Origin: Photobacterium rosenbergii
Lineage (GTDB): Bacteria; Pseudomonadota; Gammaproteobacteria; Enterobacterales; Vibrionaceae
Assembly (NCBI RefSeq): GCF_003026455.1
Contig: NZ_PYMB01000001.1
Span: 1,116,001 to 1,180,000 of the forward strand
Length of the DNA stretch: 64,000 nucleotides
Direction of reading: 5' to 3'
This document shows positions 54,162 to 63,075 of the stretch, in pieces; the first letter of the stretch is position 1; each line of letters starts with the position of its first letter. Below the pieces are notes generated by a model. The model was given only the letters and a program-made list of their open reading frames with translations. It did no database searches and was not told the DNA's origin. Both the position numbers and the translations under genes were made by a program.

Positions 54162-56120
54162 ATGTACAGGATGTTCGCTAAATTAGCTCAGCCATTTCCA
54201 CTAGGGGCTACATTATGTGATCAGGGTTGTAATTTTTCTATTCATTGCCCAGAAAGCAAAGAGATTCAACTGGTTTTATTTGATAACAACAATAAAAAAA
54301 CCTTCATTGAATTAGAAAATCAGCACTTAGATATACATTATACCTTCGTTAAAGGTATTAATAAGGGTCAGGTATACGGTTACCAAATAAAAGATAAAAA
54401 TGAAACCCGCCTGATATTGGACCCTTATGCTCAAGCCTTAAATAAAGTGCCTTATTATAATGAGCCCTTCACTGCCGACAGGAGCTGGCACTTCGCCAAA
54501 TCCGTTGTGGTTGATCACAGCTTTGACTGGCAAGGTACTACCCTGCCCCAAGTTCCCCTTGAAGAAACCATCATTTTCGAAACCCATGTAAAAGGCTTTA
54601 CCAAACAGCACCCTGAGATTGAAGATAAGTATCAAGGCACCTACTTAGGCCTATGCCAACCCGCTATGATCGAGTACTTCAAACAGCAAGGTGTCACTAG
54701 CCTACAGTTGCTGCCTGTAACCTCATGTATGTCCGAACCGCATTTGCTGAAAATGGACAAGGTTAACTTCTGGGGGTATAACAGCTTGTGCTTTATGGCA
54801 CCTGAGCCGCGCTATGCGACCGAAGATCCGGTCACCGAAATGAAAACCATGGTCAGGGAGCTACACCGCCATGGCATCGAAGTGATTATGGATATCGTCT
54901 TCAACCACACAGCTGAAGGTGGTGAAGGTGGACCTAAGTTCCATTTCAAATGTCTGGATAAGAGATACTACCTGCAAGATACAGATAAGAATTACAAGAA
55001 CCATACCGGTTGCGGTAACACCTTTGATCTGACCTACCAACCTAGTCTTAATATCGTACTCGATAGCCTGCGCAACTGGGTGACGCAATACAAAATCGAC
55101 GGCTTCCGTTTCGACTTGGCAGCCACGCTTGGCCGAAATGGCGACCGATTCAATACCCAAAGCGCCTTCTTTAAGGCCATTGCCCAAGATCCTGTCTTGA
55201 GACAAGTAAAACTTATCGCAGAACCCTGGGATATTGGCCCTGACGGCTACCAGCTTGGTTATTTCCCTCGCGGCTGGAATGAGTGTAACGACAAGTTCCG
55301 TGACACAGTGAAAAGCTACTGGCTATGTCAGGAAAACAATGTCAAAGAGTTCGCCACCCGAATAATGGGCTCCCGTGACTTATTCAGTGCTGGGTGCTGG
55401 CCAGATAAGCTGCCTGTCAATTTTGTTTCTTACCACGACGGGTTTACCCTTCAGGATTTAGTCTCCTACAACCACAAACACAACCATGCTAACGGTGAGA
55501 ACAACCGTGACGGCCATGGCGACAACCGCTCAAACAACCAGGGCGTTGAAGGGGAAACGGACAACTATGCCGTATTGAGCCGCAGGGAGCGCCAGAAGCG
55601 CAACCTAATGACTACCCTGCTATTTAGCTTTGGTATTCCTCATATCCTCGCTGTAGATGCCCTATCCCACACCCAAGGGGGTAACAACAACGCGTATTGC
55701 CAAGACAACGAAATCAGTTGGGCAGATTGGTCACCATGTAAGGATAAATCTGAATTTAGCCAATGGCTGACAACCATGCTTGAGCGGCGAAAAATGTACA
55801 TGTCGCCTTTCCTACGCGCTTTCAGTGGCAGAAATCGAGGTCACCATCGAATCCATTGGAATCGTTCAAACGGACAGCCGATGAATGCTGAAGATTGGCA
55901 GGGACTCGAAGCTTTTTCTTTGTATCTCGGCTTGTTTGATAATGGTAGAGAGTTATTGTTCTTGATTAACAGTTCGAAGATACCAACACGCTATCGACTA
56001 CCTGAAGGCAGCAAATGGCAAGTCGTCTGTGATACCTCTGAAGCAGCACTAGGCTCGCGACAAGTGCAGACAACCTATATGCAAGGTGCCCAATCGCTGA
56101 CGATTTTGTACCGCGACTAG
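54162..56120 (+). CDS. glgX: GlgX-like glycogen debranching enzyme (GH13_11)
   Basis: 652 residues, no signal peptide. An N-terminal CBM48-type domain (1 to about 120; PLGATLCDQGCNFSIHCP) precedes a GH13 catalytic domain: MDIVFNHTAEGGE (I), KIDGFRFDLAATLG (II, nucleophile Asp), LIAEPWD (III, acid Glu) and VSYHDGF (IV). The insertion with NNRDGHGDNRSNNQG is typical of GlgX/isoamylase. Length agrees with E. coli GlgX (657). It hydrolyses alpha-1,6 branches of limit dextrins in the cytoplasm. The start is ATG 54162 or 54171; the upstream DNA is very A/T-rich with no strong ribosome site. Confidence 0.9.
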   Translation: MYRMFAKLAQPFPLGATLCDQGCNFSIHCPESKEIQLVLFDNNNKKTFIELENQHLDIHYTFVKGINKGQVYGYQIKDKNETRLILDPYAQALNKVPYYNEPFTADRSWHFAKSVVVDHSFDWQGTTLPQVPLEETIIFETHVKGFTKQHPEIEDKYQGTYLGLCQPAMIEYFKQQGVTSLQLLPVTSCMSEPHLLKMDKVNFWGYNSLCFMAPEPRYATEDPVTEMKTMVRELHRHGIEVIMDIVFNHTAEGGEGGPKFHFKCLDKRYYLQDTDKNYKNHTGCGNTFDLTYQPSLNIVLDSLRNWVTQYKIDGFRFDLAATLGRNGDRFNTQSAFFKAIAQDPVLRQVKLIAEPWDIGPDGYQLGYFPRGWNECNDKFRDTVKSYWLCQENNVKEFATRIMGSRDLFSAGCWPDKLPVNFVSYHDGFTLQDLVSYNHKHNHANGENNRDGHGDNRSNNQGVEGETDNYAVLSRRERQKRNLMTTLLFSFGIPHILAVDALSHTQGGNNNAYCQDNEISWADWSPCKDKSEFSQWLTTMLERRKMYMSPFLRAFSGRNRGHHRIHWNRSNGQPMNAEDWQGLEAFSLYLGLFDNGRELLFLINSSKIPTRYRLPEGSKWQVVCDTSEAALGSRQVQTTYMQGAQSLTILYRD

Positions 56121-56150
56121 GCCCTGCGTTTATAACCTCAAACTAAACAA

Positions 56151-56183
56151 AACAGCCCAACAGATTCGAACTGTTGGGCTGTT
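56151..56183. terminator. Bidirectional terminator between glgX and the phosphatase gene
   Basis: AACAGCCCAACAG / CTGTTGGGCTGTT with a 7-nt loop and T-rich tails on both strands. Confidence 0.92.
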
Positions 56184-56200
56184 TTCTTCTATCGTAAGCG

Positions 56201-57280
56201 TTATGAAAGCTGGGTTTTAGCCTGTTCAATAAGCGATATTGGCAAGCCCAAGCCGAGAAGATATTCTAGTACCTTCTCTTCACTATCGACAAAACAGTCA
56301 TCACCCACTGTAGATTGCAGCGCCCTTTCCAGTAACCTAATACTGCGGTATTCACCTATACCAAGCTGATTCGTCTTTAGATAGTTGTCTGCGATCTCTT
56401 GTCTTGAGGCCCCCATCATCAATTGGAGGAAAGCACAAATCACCCCAGTTCTATCAGAGCCTAGTCGGCAGTGGACTAAATATGGCCCAGAAGCCTTGGC
56501 AATTGTCTGAATCAAGCAACGGATACCGTCTTCAAAGCCCAGCTCATCACCATTTAGAGGCTCATTTCTGTCTGACATGAAATAAACTGTCTCGTAGGCG
56601 ACTGGAATATTATGCACCTGTCCTTGCTGCCAGCAATGCTTGTAATAACTCTCAGGGGCATCAGGCATCAAATAGTTAAGTGCATCTGCGGTGTCCGACA
56701 GGTTAATCACGTTGCTGACTTGGTGTTGCTCCATCAGAGCAAGCACTTTAGCCTGCCTGGCCGGTTCAATGTGCTTTAGCTGAGGGTGATTTCCCCTTGA
56801 AGCTACCACCGGATGATAACTACGATAAATCCAGTCGGACTTTAATTTCCCGCCTGAGACACAGCGAAAATTGGCTAACTGCGCATCTGAGTTAAATTGA
56901 CCCATTTGGTTTTTTATACGGAAAGATTGCCGGGAGGCTTCAGAAATCTCTTTTAAACATTCTCGTTTAGGCGATTGTAAAAATAATAGCTGGTTAAAAC
57001 CGCCATTACACTGGTTATTAAAATAATGCCCTTCCTGCTCTAAATCTATTTCAATAGCTGTTTGAGCATTATCATCCCATATGACATATTCTATAAATCC
57101 GGAGTTTCCTATTTTATTAACGTCATCAATATGCTTTATCAAGTGGTAGCCTTCTGCGCTTTTTACAAATCGAAAACCTTCGTCAACCATCCAGTTTGTA
57201 AATGTTCCCTTTAAATATAAACTTTCACTCTGGCAGGAAACAGTGAATACAACCTGATTATCCTCGACCTTGTAATGCAT
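56201..57280 (-). CDS. Dual-specificity/tyrosine-type phosphatase with N-terminal glycogen-binding-like domain
   Basis: 359 residues, cytoplasmic. Residues 1 to about 90 look like an AMPK/CBM48 carbohydrate-binding fold (SLYLKGTFTNWMVDEGFRFV), the same signature as the start of the GH133 debranching enzyme here. Residues about 135-320 are a cysteine phosphatase: NFRCVSGGKLKSDWIYRS near the start, a candidate general acid Asp near 237, and P-loop VHCRLGSDRTG with Cys271 and Arg277 (CX5R). The P-loop is closer to bacterial Y_phosphatase3 enzymes than to the CxAGxGR glucan-phosphatase signature. The domain pair recalls laforin and SEX4, which dephosphorylate glycogen and starch. Between glgX and a GH13 glucosidase; glucan or glycogen-protein phosphatase is the inferred role. 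Confidence 0.78.
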   Translation of the reverse strand: MHYKVEDNQVVFTVSCQSESLYLKGTFTNWMVDEGFRFVKSAEGYHLIKHIDDVNKIGNSGFIEYVIWDDNAQTAIEIDLEQEGHYFNNQCNGGFNQLLFLQSPKRECLKEISEASRQSFRIKNQMGQFNSDAQLANFRCVSGGKLKSDWIYRSYHPVVASRGNHPQLKHIEPARQAKVLALMEQHQVSNVINLSDTADALNYLMPDAPESYYKHCWQQGQVHNIPVAYETVYFMSDRNEPLNGDELGFEDGIRCLIQTIAKASGPYLVHCRLGSDRTGVICAFLQLMMGASRQEIADNYLKTNQLGIGEYRSIRLLERALQSTVGDDCFVDSEEKVLEYLLGLGLPISLIEQAKTQLS

Positions 57281-57348
57281 AATTTTGCATCCATATTAAT
57301 ATTGCCCCTCAACTTTTGTAAGCGTAGCCAGAGGCTATAAATAAAAAA

Positions 57349-57376
57349 GGCTCTACTTCAAACAAGAAATAGAGCC
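57349..57376 (-). terminator. Terminator of the oligo-1,6-glucosidase gene
   Basis: GGCTCTA / TAGAGCC with a 14-nt loop; the minus strand continues TTTTTTAT. It also isolates the phosphatase gene from upstream read-through. Confidence 0.8.
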
Positions 57377-57419
57377 AAACCTAACAACAATAAAGACAAT
57401 TAATTGCAGTTAACGGATA

Positions 57420-59069
57420 TTAATGATTCTCTGGCAGCAGCACAGCAAATGACTCATACGGCTTCAGTGTCATCGTCGCTGGCAGAGTTTGATGATGCTC
57501 GTAGTTCGCAATCACACACTCAACCTGCTGAGCTTGTAAATGAGTCGGTAGTTCGATAGTGATCTCTTCGGCTGTGAAGTTGTTTAGCACAAACAAACGC
57601 TGGTTTGCATCGGAACGGACATAGCCAAAGACCTTGTCATGCTCTTCAAACACAGGCTCAAACTCACCGTAAACGATAACCGGCAGCGACTTGCGAAGCT
57701 CAATCAACTTCTGGTAGTGATAGAATACGGAGTTTTGGTCATCCAATGCTGCACTAACATTCACTTCCGGGTAGTTCGGGTTAGCCTTAATCCAAGGTTC
57801 AACCAACGAGAAACCACCGTTAGCACTGTCATTCCACTGCATAGGAGTACGGCCGTTATCACGGCTATTCTCATGCACCGCTGCCAACATAGTCTCTGGT
57901 GGCACCCCGTTTTCTGTGCGCTCTTTATAGAAGTTCAGCGTCTCGATATCACGGTATTCATCAATACTGTCAAAGGCCACATTGGTCATGCCAATCTCTT
58001 CACCTTGGTAGATATAAGGTGTGCCTTTCATCATATGCATTGTTGTTGCCAGCATTTTGGCTGATTCTACTCGGTACTGCCCTTCACAGCCGTATTTCGA
58101 TACCACGCGCGGTAAATCATGATTGTTCCAGAACAAAGAGTTCCAGCCTTCGTCAGCAAGCTCTACTTGCCACTTGGTCAATACCTTCTTGAACGTTGGA
58201 AGATCCAATGGAATTGGTTGCCACTTATCACCATGCTTCCACGTCAAGCTAATGTGCTCGAACTGGAACACCATGGAGAACTCTTCACGGGCAGGATCGC
58301 TGTATAGCTTGGCAATCTCAGGTGTCGCATCCCAGGTTTCACCCACAGTCAAAAGATCCTTATCTCCGAAAGTGGCACGGTTCATTTGCTGAATAAGCGG
58401 GTGTAGGCGTGGGCCGTTACCGGTGATTTTCTTGTCAATTTCCTTACCAATAAGATCGATAACATCCAAACGGAAACCACCGATACCCTTATCGATCCAC
58501 CAGTTCATCATCTTATGAACTTCTTCTTGAACCTTAGGGTTTTCCCAGTTCAAGTCCGGCTGGCGTTTGGAGAAGATATGTAGGAAGTACTCACCGGTTT
58601 GCTCGTCATATTCCCAGCCGCTCCCCCCAAATACTGAGCCCATCTCATCTGGTACACCGCCGTCTTCGGCAGGCTGGCGCCAGACGTAGTAATCACGGTA
58701 AGGGTTGTCTTTCGACTTACGCGCTTCAACAAACCAAGGGTGTTCATCAGAGGTATGGTTCACCACTAGATCCATGATAATGCGAATGTCACGTTGCTTA
58801 GCTTCCGCCAACAACTGATCCATATCTTCCATGGTGCCAAATTCTGGTGCGATATCCTGATAATCAGAAATATCATAACCATTGTCGTCCATTGGTGATT
58901 TATACACCGGCGACAACCAAAGGACATTCACGCCCAAGGTTTTCAGGTAATCCAGTTTGCTTATAATACCTTGCAAATCACCCATACCATCGTTGTTGCT
59001 ATCGCAAAAACTGCGCGGGTAGATCTGGTATACGACGGCATCGTGCCACCATTTAGGCTTCATGTTCAT
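57420..59069 (-). CDS. Oligo-1,6-glucosidase / alpha-glucosidase (GH13_31 type)
   Basis: 549 residues, no signal peptide; GAGG 7 bp before the ATG. WWHDAVVYQIYPRSFCDSN opens the barrel; GH13 regions are DLVVNHTS (I), GIGGFRLDVIDLI (II, nucleophile Asp followed by Val), VGETWD (III) and FWNNHDLPR (IV). QPDLNWENP is the GH13 family signature. Val after the nucleophile marks alpha-1,6-preferring enzymes (isomaltase, dextran glucosidase), whereas maltases have Thr/Ala. It should release glucose from branched or isomalto-oligosaccharides in the cytoplasm. Divergent from a LysR gene that may regulate it. Confidence 0.88.
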   Translation of the reverse strand: MNMKPKWWHDAVVYQIYPRSFCDSNNDGMGDLQGIISKLDYLKTLGVNVLWLSPVYKSPMDDNGYDISDYQDIAPEFGTMEDMDQLLAEAKQRDIRIIMDLVVNHTSDEHPWFVEARKSKDNPYRDYYVWRQPAEDGGVPDEMGSVFGGSGWEYDEQTGEYFLHIFSKRQPDLNWENPKVQEEVHKMMNWWIDKGIGGFRLDVIDLIGKEIDKKITGNGPRLHPLIQQMNRATFGDKDLLTVGETWDATPEIAKLYSDPAREEFSMVFQFEHISLTWKHGDKWQPIPLDLPTFKKVLTKWQVELADEGWNSLFWNNHDLPRVVSKYGCEGQYRVESAKMLATTMHMMKGTPYIYQGEEIGMTNVAFDSIDEYRDIETLNFYKERTENGVPPETMLAAVHENSRDNGRTPMQWNDSANGGFSLVEPWIKANPNYPEVNVSAALDDQNSVFYHYQKLIELRKSLPVIVYGEFEPVFEEHDKVFGYVRSDANQRLFVLNNFTAEEITIELPTHLQAQQVECVIANYEHHQTLPATMTLKPYESFAVLLPENH

Positions 59070-59213
59070 GGCAAAACCTCAAAAAATGCCCTCTAGGAGC
59101 TCAGTTGTCATCTAGGTTGATTTCTGAGGAGAAATCGAAATTTCCAATATCTTATGACGTCGCTCTCATTATGAAAAATACATCCCCATCGCTATGGTAT
59201 AGCTTTTTTCTAT

Positions 59214-59269
59214 ATCACAAAGAAAATTGACGACAGAGATCACAAGTTCAATTCCTTTTTCTTTGTGAT
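59214..59269. promoter_or_regulatory. 13-bp inverted repeat in the glucosidase-LysR intergenic region
   Basis: ATCACAAAGAAAA (59214-59226) and its perfect complement TTTTCTTTGTGAT (59257-59269) are separated by 30 bp. A third GATCACAAG (about 59238-59246) lies inside. Candidate operator for the divergent pair; the TGTGAT ends also resemble CRP half-sites. Confidence 0.65.
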
Positions 59270-59322
59270 GGATTTCAAAAAATGTGAGACTGCTTGCAAA
59301 GAAATTTTCACTGGTTTTATCA

Positions 59323-60222
59323 ATGGAAAAGCATTACCGCCAATTTCTCGCGATAGCTGAGTTAGGCAATATCAGCTCGGCGGCACAGCAACTAAACCTT
59401 AGCCAGCCAACACTGACCAACAATATGAAAAAGCTGGAAAGTAACCTGGGCGTTTCTCTATTCACTCGCCGCTCCAAAGGTGTTGAACTCACTGAGTACG
59501 GCAAGCTTTTTCAAGAGCAAATCCAAGACCTGAGCCGACGCCATGATGCCATGCTGGACAAGCTCGCTGACCTAAAAGCGCGTAAAACAGAAAAAATAAA
59601 AATGGGTACCGGTGATGCATGGTGGGAGGTCTTCGTTAAAGATGCACTGAACGCTTATTGTCGCCAGCACCCGGGTATTTCAATACAACTTGAGTTTGGC
59701 AATCACCTTAAGCTAATGGACATGCTGATCCATGGCCATATTGACCTATTTATCGGGCACGAAATTCAAGGTCTTTCACGCCGCTGCAATGTATTATTCA
59801 CACCGATACTGCAAGATCATGAAGCACAATTTGTCCATTGCTCGCATCCTCTGCTAATTGGCAGTGATATCGAAAAAGACTATGACATTTATCCTTTACT
59901 CCAAGTCACCCCTGATCAGGACAATTATCAACACCTAATTGAAAACCCACAGCCCAAACAGCAAGAAAAAGAAAGAAAAAAACTGGGAGAAAGAATCAGT
60001 TACGAAATAAACTCACTCAGTGCCAGTATAGATTTTCTTGTTAGCTCCAAAGCCATCATGCCCTATACCAAAAGTATGGCTGACTACTTTGCCCAATTCG
60101 ACATCATCCCCTTACCGGATACCCATACCCCACAAACGGGCATTGTTGGCATTTATCACCTGAATGAATCACTTGCAAACCATATTACTGATATTAAAGA
60201 GATTTTGGTAGATTTCGCCTAA
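59323..60222 (+). CDS. LysR-family transcription regulator
   Basis: 299 residues from ATG 59323 (MEKHYRQFLAI); a GTG 13 codons upstream is less likely. The N-terminal winged helix-turn-helix reads NISSAAQQLNLSQPTLTNNMKKLESNLGVSLFTR. A linker helix and a periplasmic-binding-like effector domain (about 90-295) follow. The target is probably local: the divergent GH13 glucosidase and/or the porin 170 bp downstream. The effector is unknown; a sugar or its derivative is plausible. Confidence 0.88.
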   Translation: MEKHYRQFLAIAELGNISSAAQQLNLSQPTLTNNMKKLESNLGVSLFTRRSKGVELTEYGKLFQEQIQDLSRRHDAMLDKLADLKARKTEKIKMGTGDAWWEVFVKDALNAYCRQHPGISIQLEFGNHLKLMDMLIHGHIDLFIGHEIQGLSRRCNVLFTPILQDHEAQFVHCSHPLLIGSDIEKDYDIYPLLQVTPDQDNYQHLIENPQPKQQEKERKKLGERISYEINSLSASIDFLVSSKAIMPYTKSMADYFAQFDIIPLPDTHTPQTGIVGIYHLNESLANHITDIKEILVDFA

Positions 60223-60269
60223 TTCCCCCCTCCTCACTGTTATCAGGAGAGTGTGAACCGACTCACGCC

Positions 60270-60341
60270 ATGGGAACATTCCCATTTACGTAATCGCACT
60301 TCCCTGCCATCATCTGCCACCAACAAATGGGAACATTCCCA
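60270..60341. promoter_or_regulatory. Two identical palindromic operators upstream of the porin gene
   Basis: TGGGAACATTCCCA occurs at 60271-60284 (7-bp arms when the flanking A/T is included, 60270-60285) and again at 60328-60341, 57 bp apart. Each is a perfect inverted repeat around CA. They lie 50-125 bp before the porin ATG and after the LysR stop. Confidence 0.75.
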
Positions 60342-60393
60342 CAAAATAATTTCAATATTTAATACCAATACATTTCCATTAAAGGGATTAAAA

Positions 60394-61650
60394 ATGATGA
60401 AAATGAACCTTACCGCTCTGGCTGTTTCTGCCACCCTACTCACTCCAGTAGTTTTTGCTGATGACAGCTTTGTCTTCCACGGTTACGCTCGCTCAGGTAT
60501 CGGTATCAGTGGCGACAATGGCCAGAATGTTGAATTCAACAAACAACAACTGGGCCGTTTGGGCAACGAAGCTGATACCTTTGCAGAGTTTGGTCTCGGC
60601 AAAGAAATCTATAACCAAGATGGTGCCCGTTTTTACTTTGACTCTATGCTGGCAGTGGGCAGTGACGGCTCTAACATTTTTGAGTCACTCAAAGATGACG
60701 AAGAAAACGGCTTCATTGATTTCCGCCAGTTGAATGTGCAAGCAACAGGCATTTTAAAATTTGCTCCCGAGGCGACACTGTGGGCTGGTAAACGTTACTA
60801 CCAACGTCACGATGTTCATATTACCGATTTTTACTACTGGAATACTTCGGGTGCCGGTGCCGGTATCGAAAACCTCAACCTGGGCGATGGCCGCTTTTCA
60901 TTTGCCGTGATCCGCAACGACGATAATGATATTACCGATACAGGTAACCGAGGTGAGGGGCTTAATGTCAACGTTATCGACATGCGTTATGCCGGTATTG
61001 ATCTGTGGAACAATGCGGACTTGGAGCTAGGCATTAACTACGCAATCACTAACCCTTCGGAAGATGCCCCGCAAGAAGCGAAAGACAGTAAAGACGGTGT
61101 GATGGCAACAGCTCAGATCACTCAAAACCTAGACAGTGGCTTTAATAAAACTGTCCTTCAATACGCCACCGAAGGTTACGCCACCGAACTTGCTACATTC
61201 GGTGCGGGTACGACCTACCATGCCAATACCAAAAGTGGTGGGAGTGCATATCGTTTGATCAACTGGGGTGTGGTCAATCTGACCAAAAACATTGAACTTG
61301 GCCACCAACTGCTATGGTCTGCAACTATTGATGATATTGAAGCCAATCAAAATGACGACCTGACATACTTTTCTGCCGTGGTACGCCCCGTCTATAGCTG
61401 GGATAAACACCACAAAACCATTTTTGAAGCAGGTTACTTCAACAACCAAGATACCAGTGGAAAAGACCTTTCTGGTCAGAAAATCACTATTGCCCAGGCA
61501 TGGAATGCCGGTGAAGATTTCTTTGCCCGTCCGGAAATTCGTCTCTACGGTACCTACTTCTCAAACATTGACAGTATCGACGATAACAATGTTGTGTCGA
61601 CAGTAGACTCTGAGTTTAACGTCGGGGTTCAGTTCGAAGCTTGGTGGTAA
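60394..61650 (+). CDS. LamB-family carbohydrate porin
   Basis: 418 residues from ATG 60394, 7 bp after AGGG; the longer open frame upstream covers the two operators and is not coding. The signal peptide ends VVFA. LamB-like blocks are FVFHGYARSGIGISG, LGNEADTFAEFGLGKE, LWAGKRYYQRHDVHITDFYY and NTSGAGAGIENLNLGDG, and the last strand ends EAWW. It is an outer-membrane sugar porin distinct from LamB at 52457. The presence of LysR and glucosidase genes beside it suggests isomalto- or other glucosides as cargo (inferred). Confidence 0.88.
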   Translation: MMKMNLTALAVSATLLTPVVFADDSFVFHGYARSGIGISGDNGQNVEFNKQQLGRLGNEADTFAEFGLGKEIYNQDGARFYFDSMLAVGSDGSNIFESLKDDEENGFIDFRQLNVQATGILKFAPEATLWAGKRYYQRHDVHITDFYYWNTSGAGAGIENLNLGDGRFSFAVIRNDDNDITDTGNRGEGLNVNVIDMRYAGIDLWNNADLELGINYAITNPSEDAPQEAKDSKDGVMATAQITQNLDSGFNKTVLQYATEGYATELATFGAGTTYHANTKSGGSAYRLINWGVVNLTKNIELGHQLLWSATIDDIEANQNDDLTYFSAVVRPVYSWDKHHKTIFEAGYFNNQDTSGKDLSGQKITIAQAWNAGEDFFARPEIRLYGTYFSNIDSIDDNNVVSTVDSEFNVGVQFEAWW

Positions 61651-61694
61651 AGCAGCGAAATGGGATTGAGCGGTAATACTCAGCTCAATAAAAG

Positions 61695-61719
61695 ACGGGA
61701 AGTGAAATTCACTTCCCGT
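61695..61719. terminator. Terminator of the LamB-like porin gene
   Basis: ACGGGAAGTGAA / TTCACTTCCCGT, perfect inverted repeat around one base, followed by TAAAAAG. Confidence 0.75.
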
Positions 61720-61726
61720 TAAAAAG

Positions 61727-61750
61727 TGGCAACAGTATTTGCTGTTGCCA
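61727..61750. terminator. Second hairpin, terminator-like
   Basis: TGGCAACAG / CTGTTGCCA with a 6-nt loop and AAAA after it. It probably serves the convergent minus-strand porin gene at 61800. Confidence 0.65.
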
Positions 61751-61799
61751 AAAAGGACTGAAAAGAACAAAAGATAACAGTATTTAAGAGACGTTTAGC

Positions 61800-62945
61800 T
61801 TAGAAGAAGTACTTGAAGCGTACGCGAGCACCTTTGTCGTCAAGTTCGCTGAACATTGCACCATCGTTCAAACGCGTACCTTCTTCATTCAAGCTAGTGT
61901 GGAAAGCACCTAGGTAAATTGAGAAGTCTTCCACGTCCAGCACGTTGGCAAACTCATAAGATGCGTAGAACGTATCAATCTTCACTTTACCGTCGTAGAA
62001 ATCAGATTTTGCATCGAAGTCATTCACACCGTAGACATAGCCAATACCGAAGCCTTTCCACAATACGTTCAGACCAACAGAGGTATCTTTTTCGTTTAGC
62101 GCATCCATGTAAGCAACGTTTGCATTCACAGATAAGTCATTCATTGTGTAGTTTGCGGTAATACCGTAACCAATACGGTCACTTACATCATTACCTTCGG
62201 TATCAATCACAGCATCCTTAACAAGGTTTGCTTCAATCGCACCGGCAATGCGGAAGTCACCCATCTGATAAGCAACAACCGGGCGCAAAACGATCGCATC
62301 TTTATTCGATGAAACTTCACGGCCATGGTAAGTCACTTTCTCATCAGACGTATTTGTACCGAATAGGTCGGCACGCTCACCAATCACACTTGCCAATTCA
62401 ACATAAAGGTTGTCGAAGCTTTGGCTGTACATTAGTTGGCCTGCTGATGTTGCACGACCACGCGCTTCTTTCATCTGGTAAACATAACCTGCACCGTCTC
62501 GGTATAGGTCATTGGCAGTATCGCCAGAGTATTCTAGGAATGTATCCTGACCAACTGGGAACATATCGTAGGCTTCAAAACGACCCATACGTAGATCCCA
62601 ACCACCTTGCTCACCGAACGAGAAGTAAGCATCATCAAGATTTACTTCGCCGTTTGAGTCCATCAAAGGCTGCGCTTTAATTGCAAGGTAGTGACCACTT
62701 TCAGTCTTGCGCTCCCCCGCAAATTCAACAAGTACACGGCCTGTTTGGTTGTAGTTTGAATCTTTGCCGCGGTTTAGCTGATCTGCCTTATCGTTATCTT
62801 GGTAGTTAAAATCAAACTCAACATCACCACCGATAGAAAAGTTTCCTTGCTCGTTATCTACGATGCTGATCCCTGCTGTTGCGGTGAAAGAAGTTGCAAC
62901 TGCTAAAGCAGCTAGGGACAGTTTGAATAGACCACTGCGTTTCAT
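61800..62945 (-). CDS. Outer-membrane porin, probably sugar-specific
   Basis: 381 residues. The signal peptide ends FTATA. The barrel begins ISIVDNEQGNFSIGGDVEFD, has GGWDLRMGRFEAYDMFPVG, and ends in aromatic VRFKYFF, the C-terminal outer-membrane signature. It is a 16-18-strand porin unlike LamB, perhaps of the raffinose/OmpG-related kind; the cargo is unknown. Three LacI-type operators and two TTTGTGATCA repeats lie upstream, and a LacI-family gene is adjacent, so inducer-dependent and catabolite control are likely. Confidence 0.82.
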   Translation of the reverse strand: MKRSGLFKLSLAALAVATSFTATAGISIVDNEQGNFSIGGDVEFDFNYQDNDKADQLNRGKDSNYNQTGRVLVEFAGERKTESGHYLAIKAQPLMDSNGEVNLDDAYFSFGEQGGWDLRMGRFEAYDMFPVGQDTFLEYSGDTANDLYRDGAGYVYQMKEARGRATSAGQLMYSQSFDNLYVELASVIGERADLFGTNTSDEKVTYHGREVSSNKDAIVLRPVVAYQMGDFRIAGAIEANLVKDAVIDTEGNDVSDRIGYGITANYTMNDLSVNANVAYMDALNEKDTSVGLNVLWKGFGIGYVYGVNDFDAKSDFYDGKVKIDTFYASYEFANVLDVEDFSIYLGAFHTSLNEEGTRLNDGAMFSELDDKGARVRFKYFF

Positions 62946-63002
62946 AAAAGATACTCCGGATAATTGTTATATATGCTAATCATTGTGTTCGCTGCGATTA
63001 TT

Positions 63003-63075
63003 GCTAAACTGATTTAGCAGATCGAGAAAAACTTGCTAAAACCGTTTAGCTTTGTGATCACTAAAACAATTTAGT
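63003..63075. promoter_or_regulatory. Three LacI/Cra-type operators
   Basis: GCTAAACTGATTTAGC (63003-63018), GCTAAAACCGTTTAGC (63035-63050) and ACTAAAACAATTTAGT (63060-63075). Each is a 6-bp inverted repeat around 4 bp, the geometry of LacI-family sites; the middle one, with its central CG, is close to the Cra box (GCTGAAnCGnTTCAGC). Centres are 32 and 25 bp apart. Confidence 0.8.

Noticed and set aside
60253..60393. 47-codon N-terminal extension of the LamB-like porin
   Set aside because: It spans the two palindromic operators and precedes a normal signal peptide that has its own ribosome site at 60383-60386.
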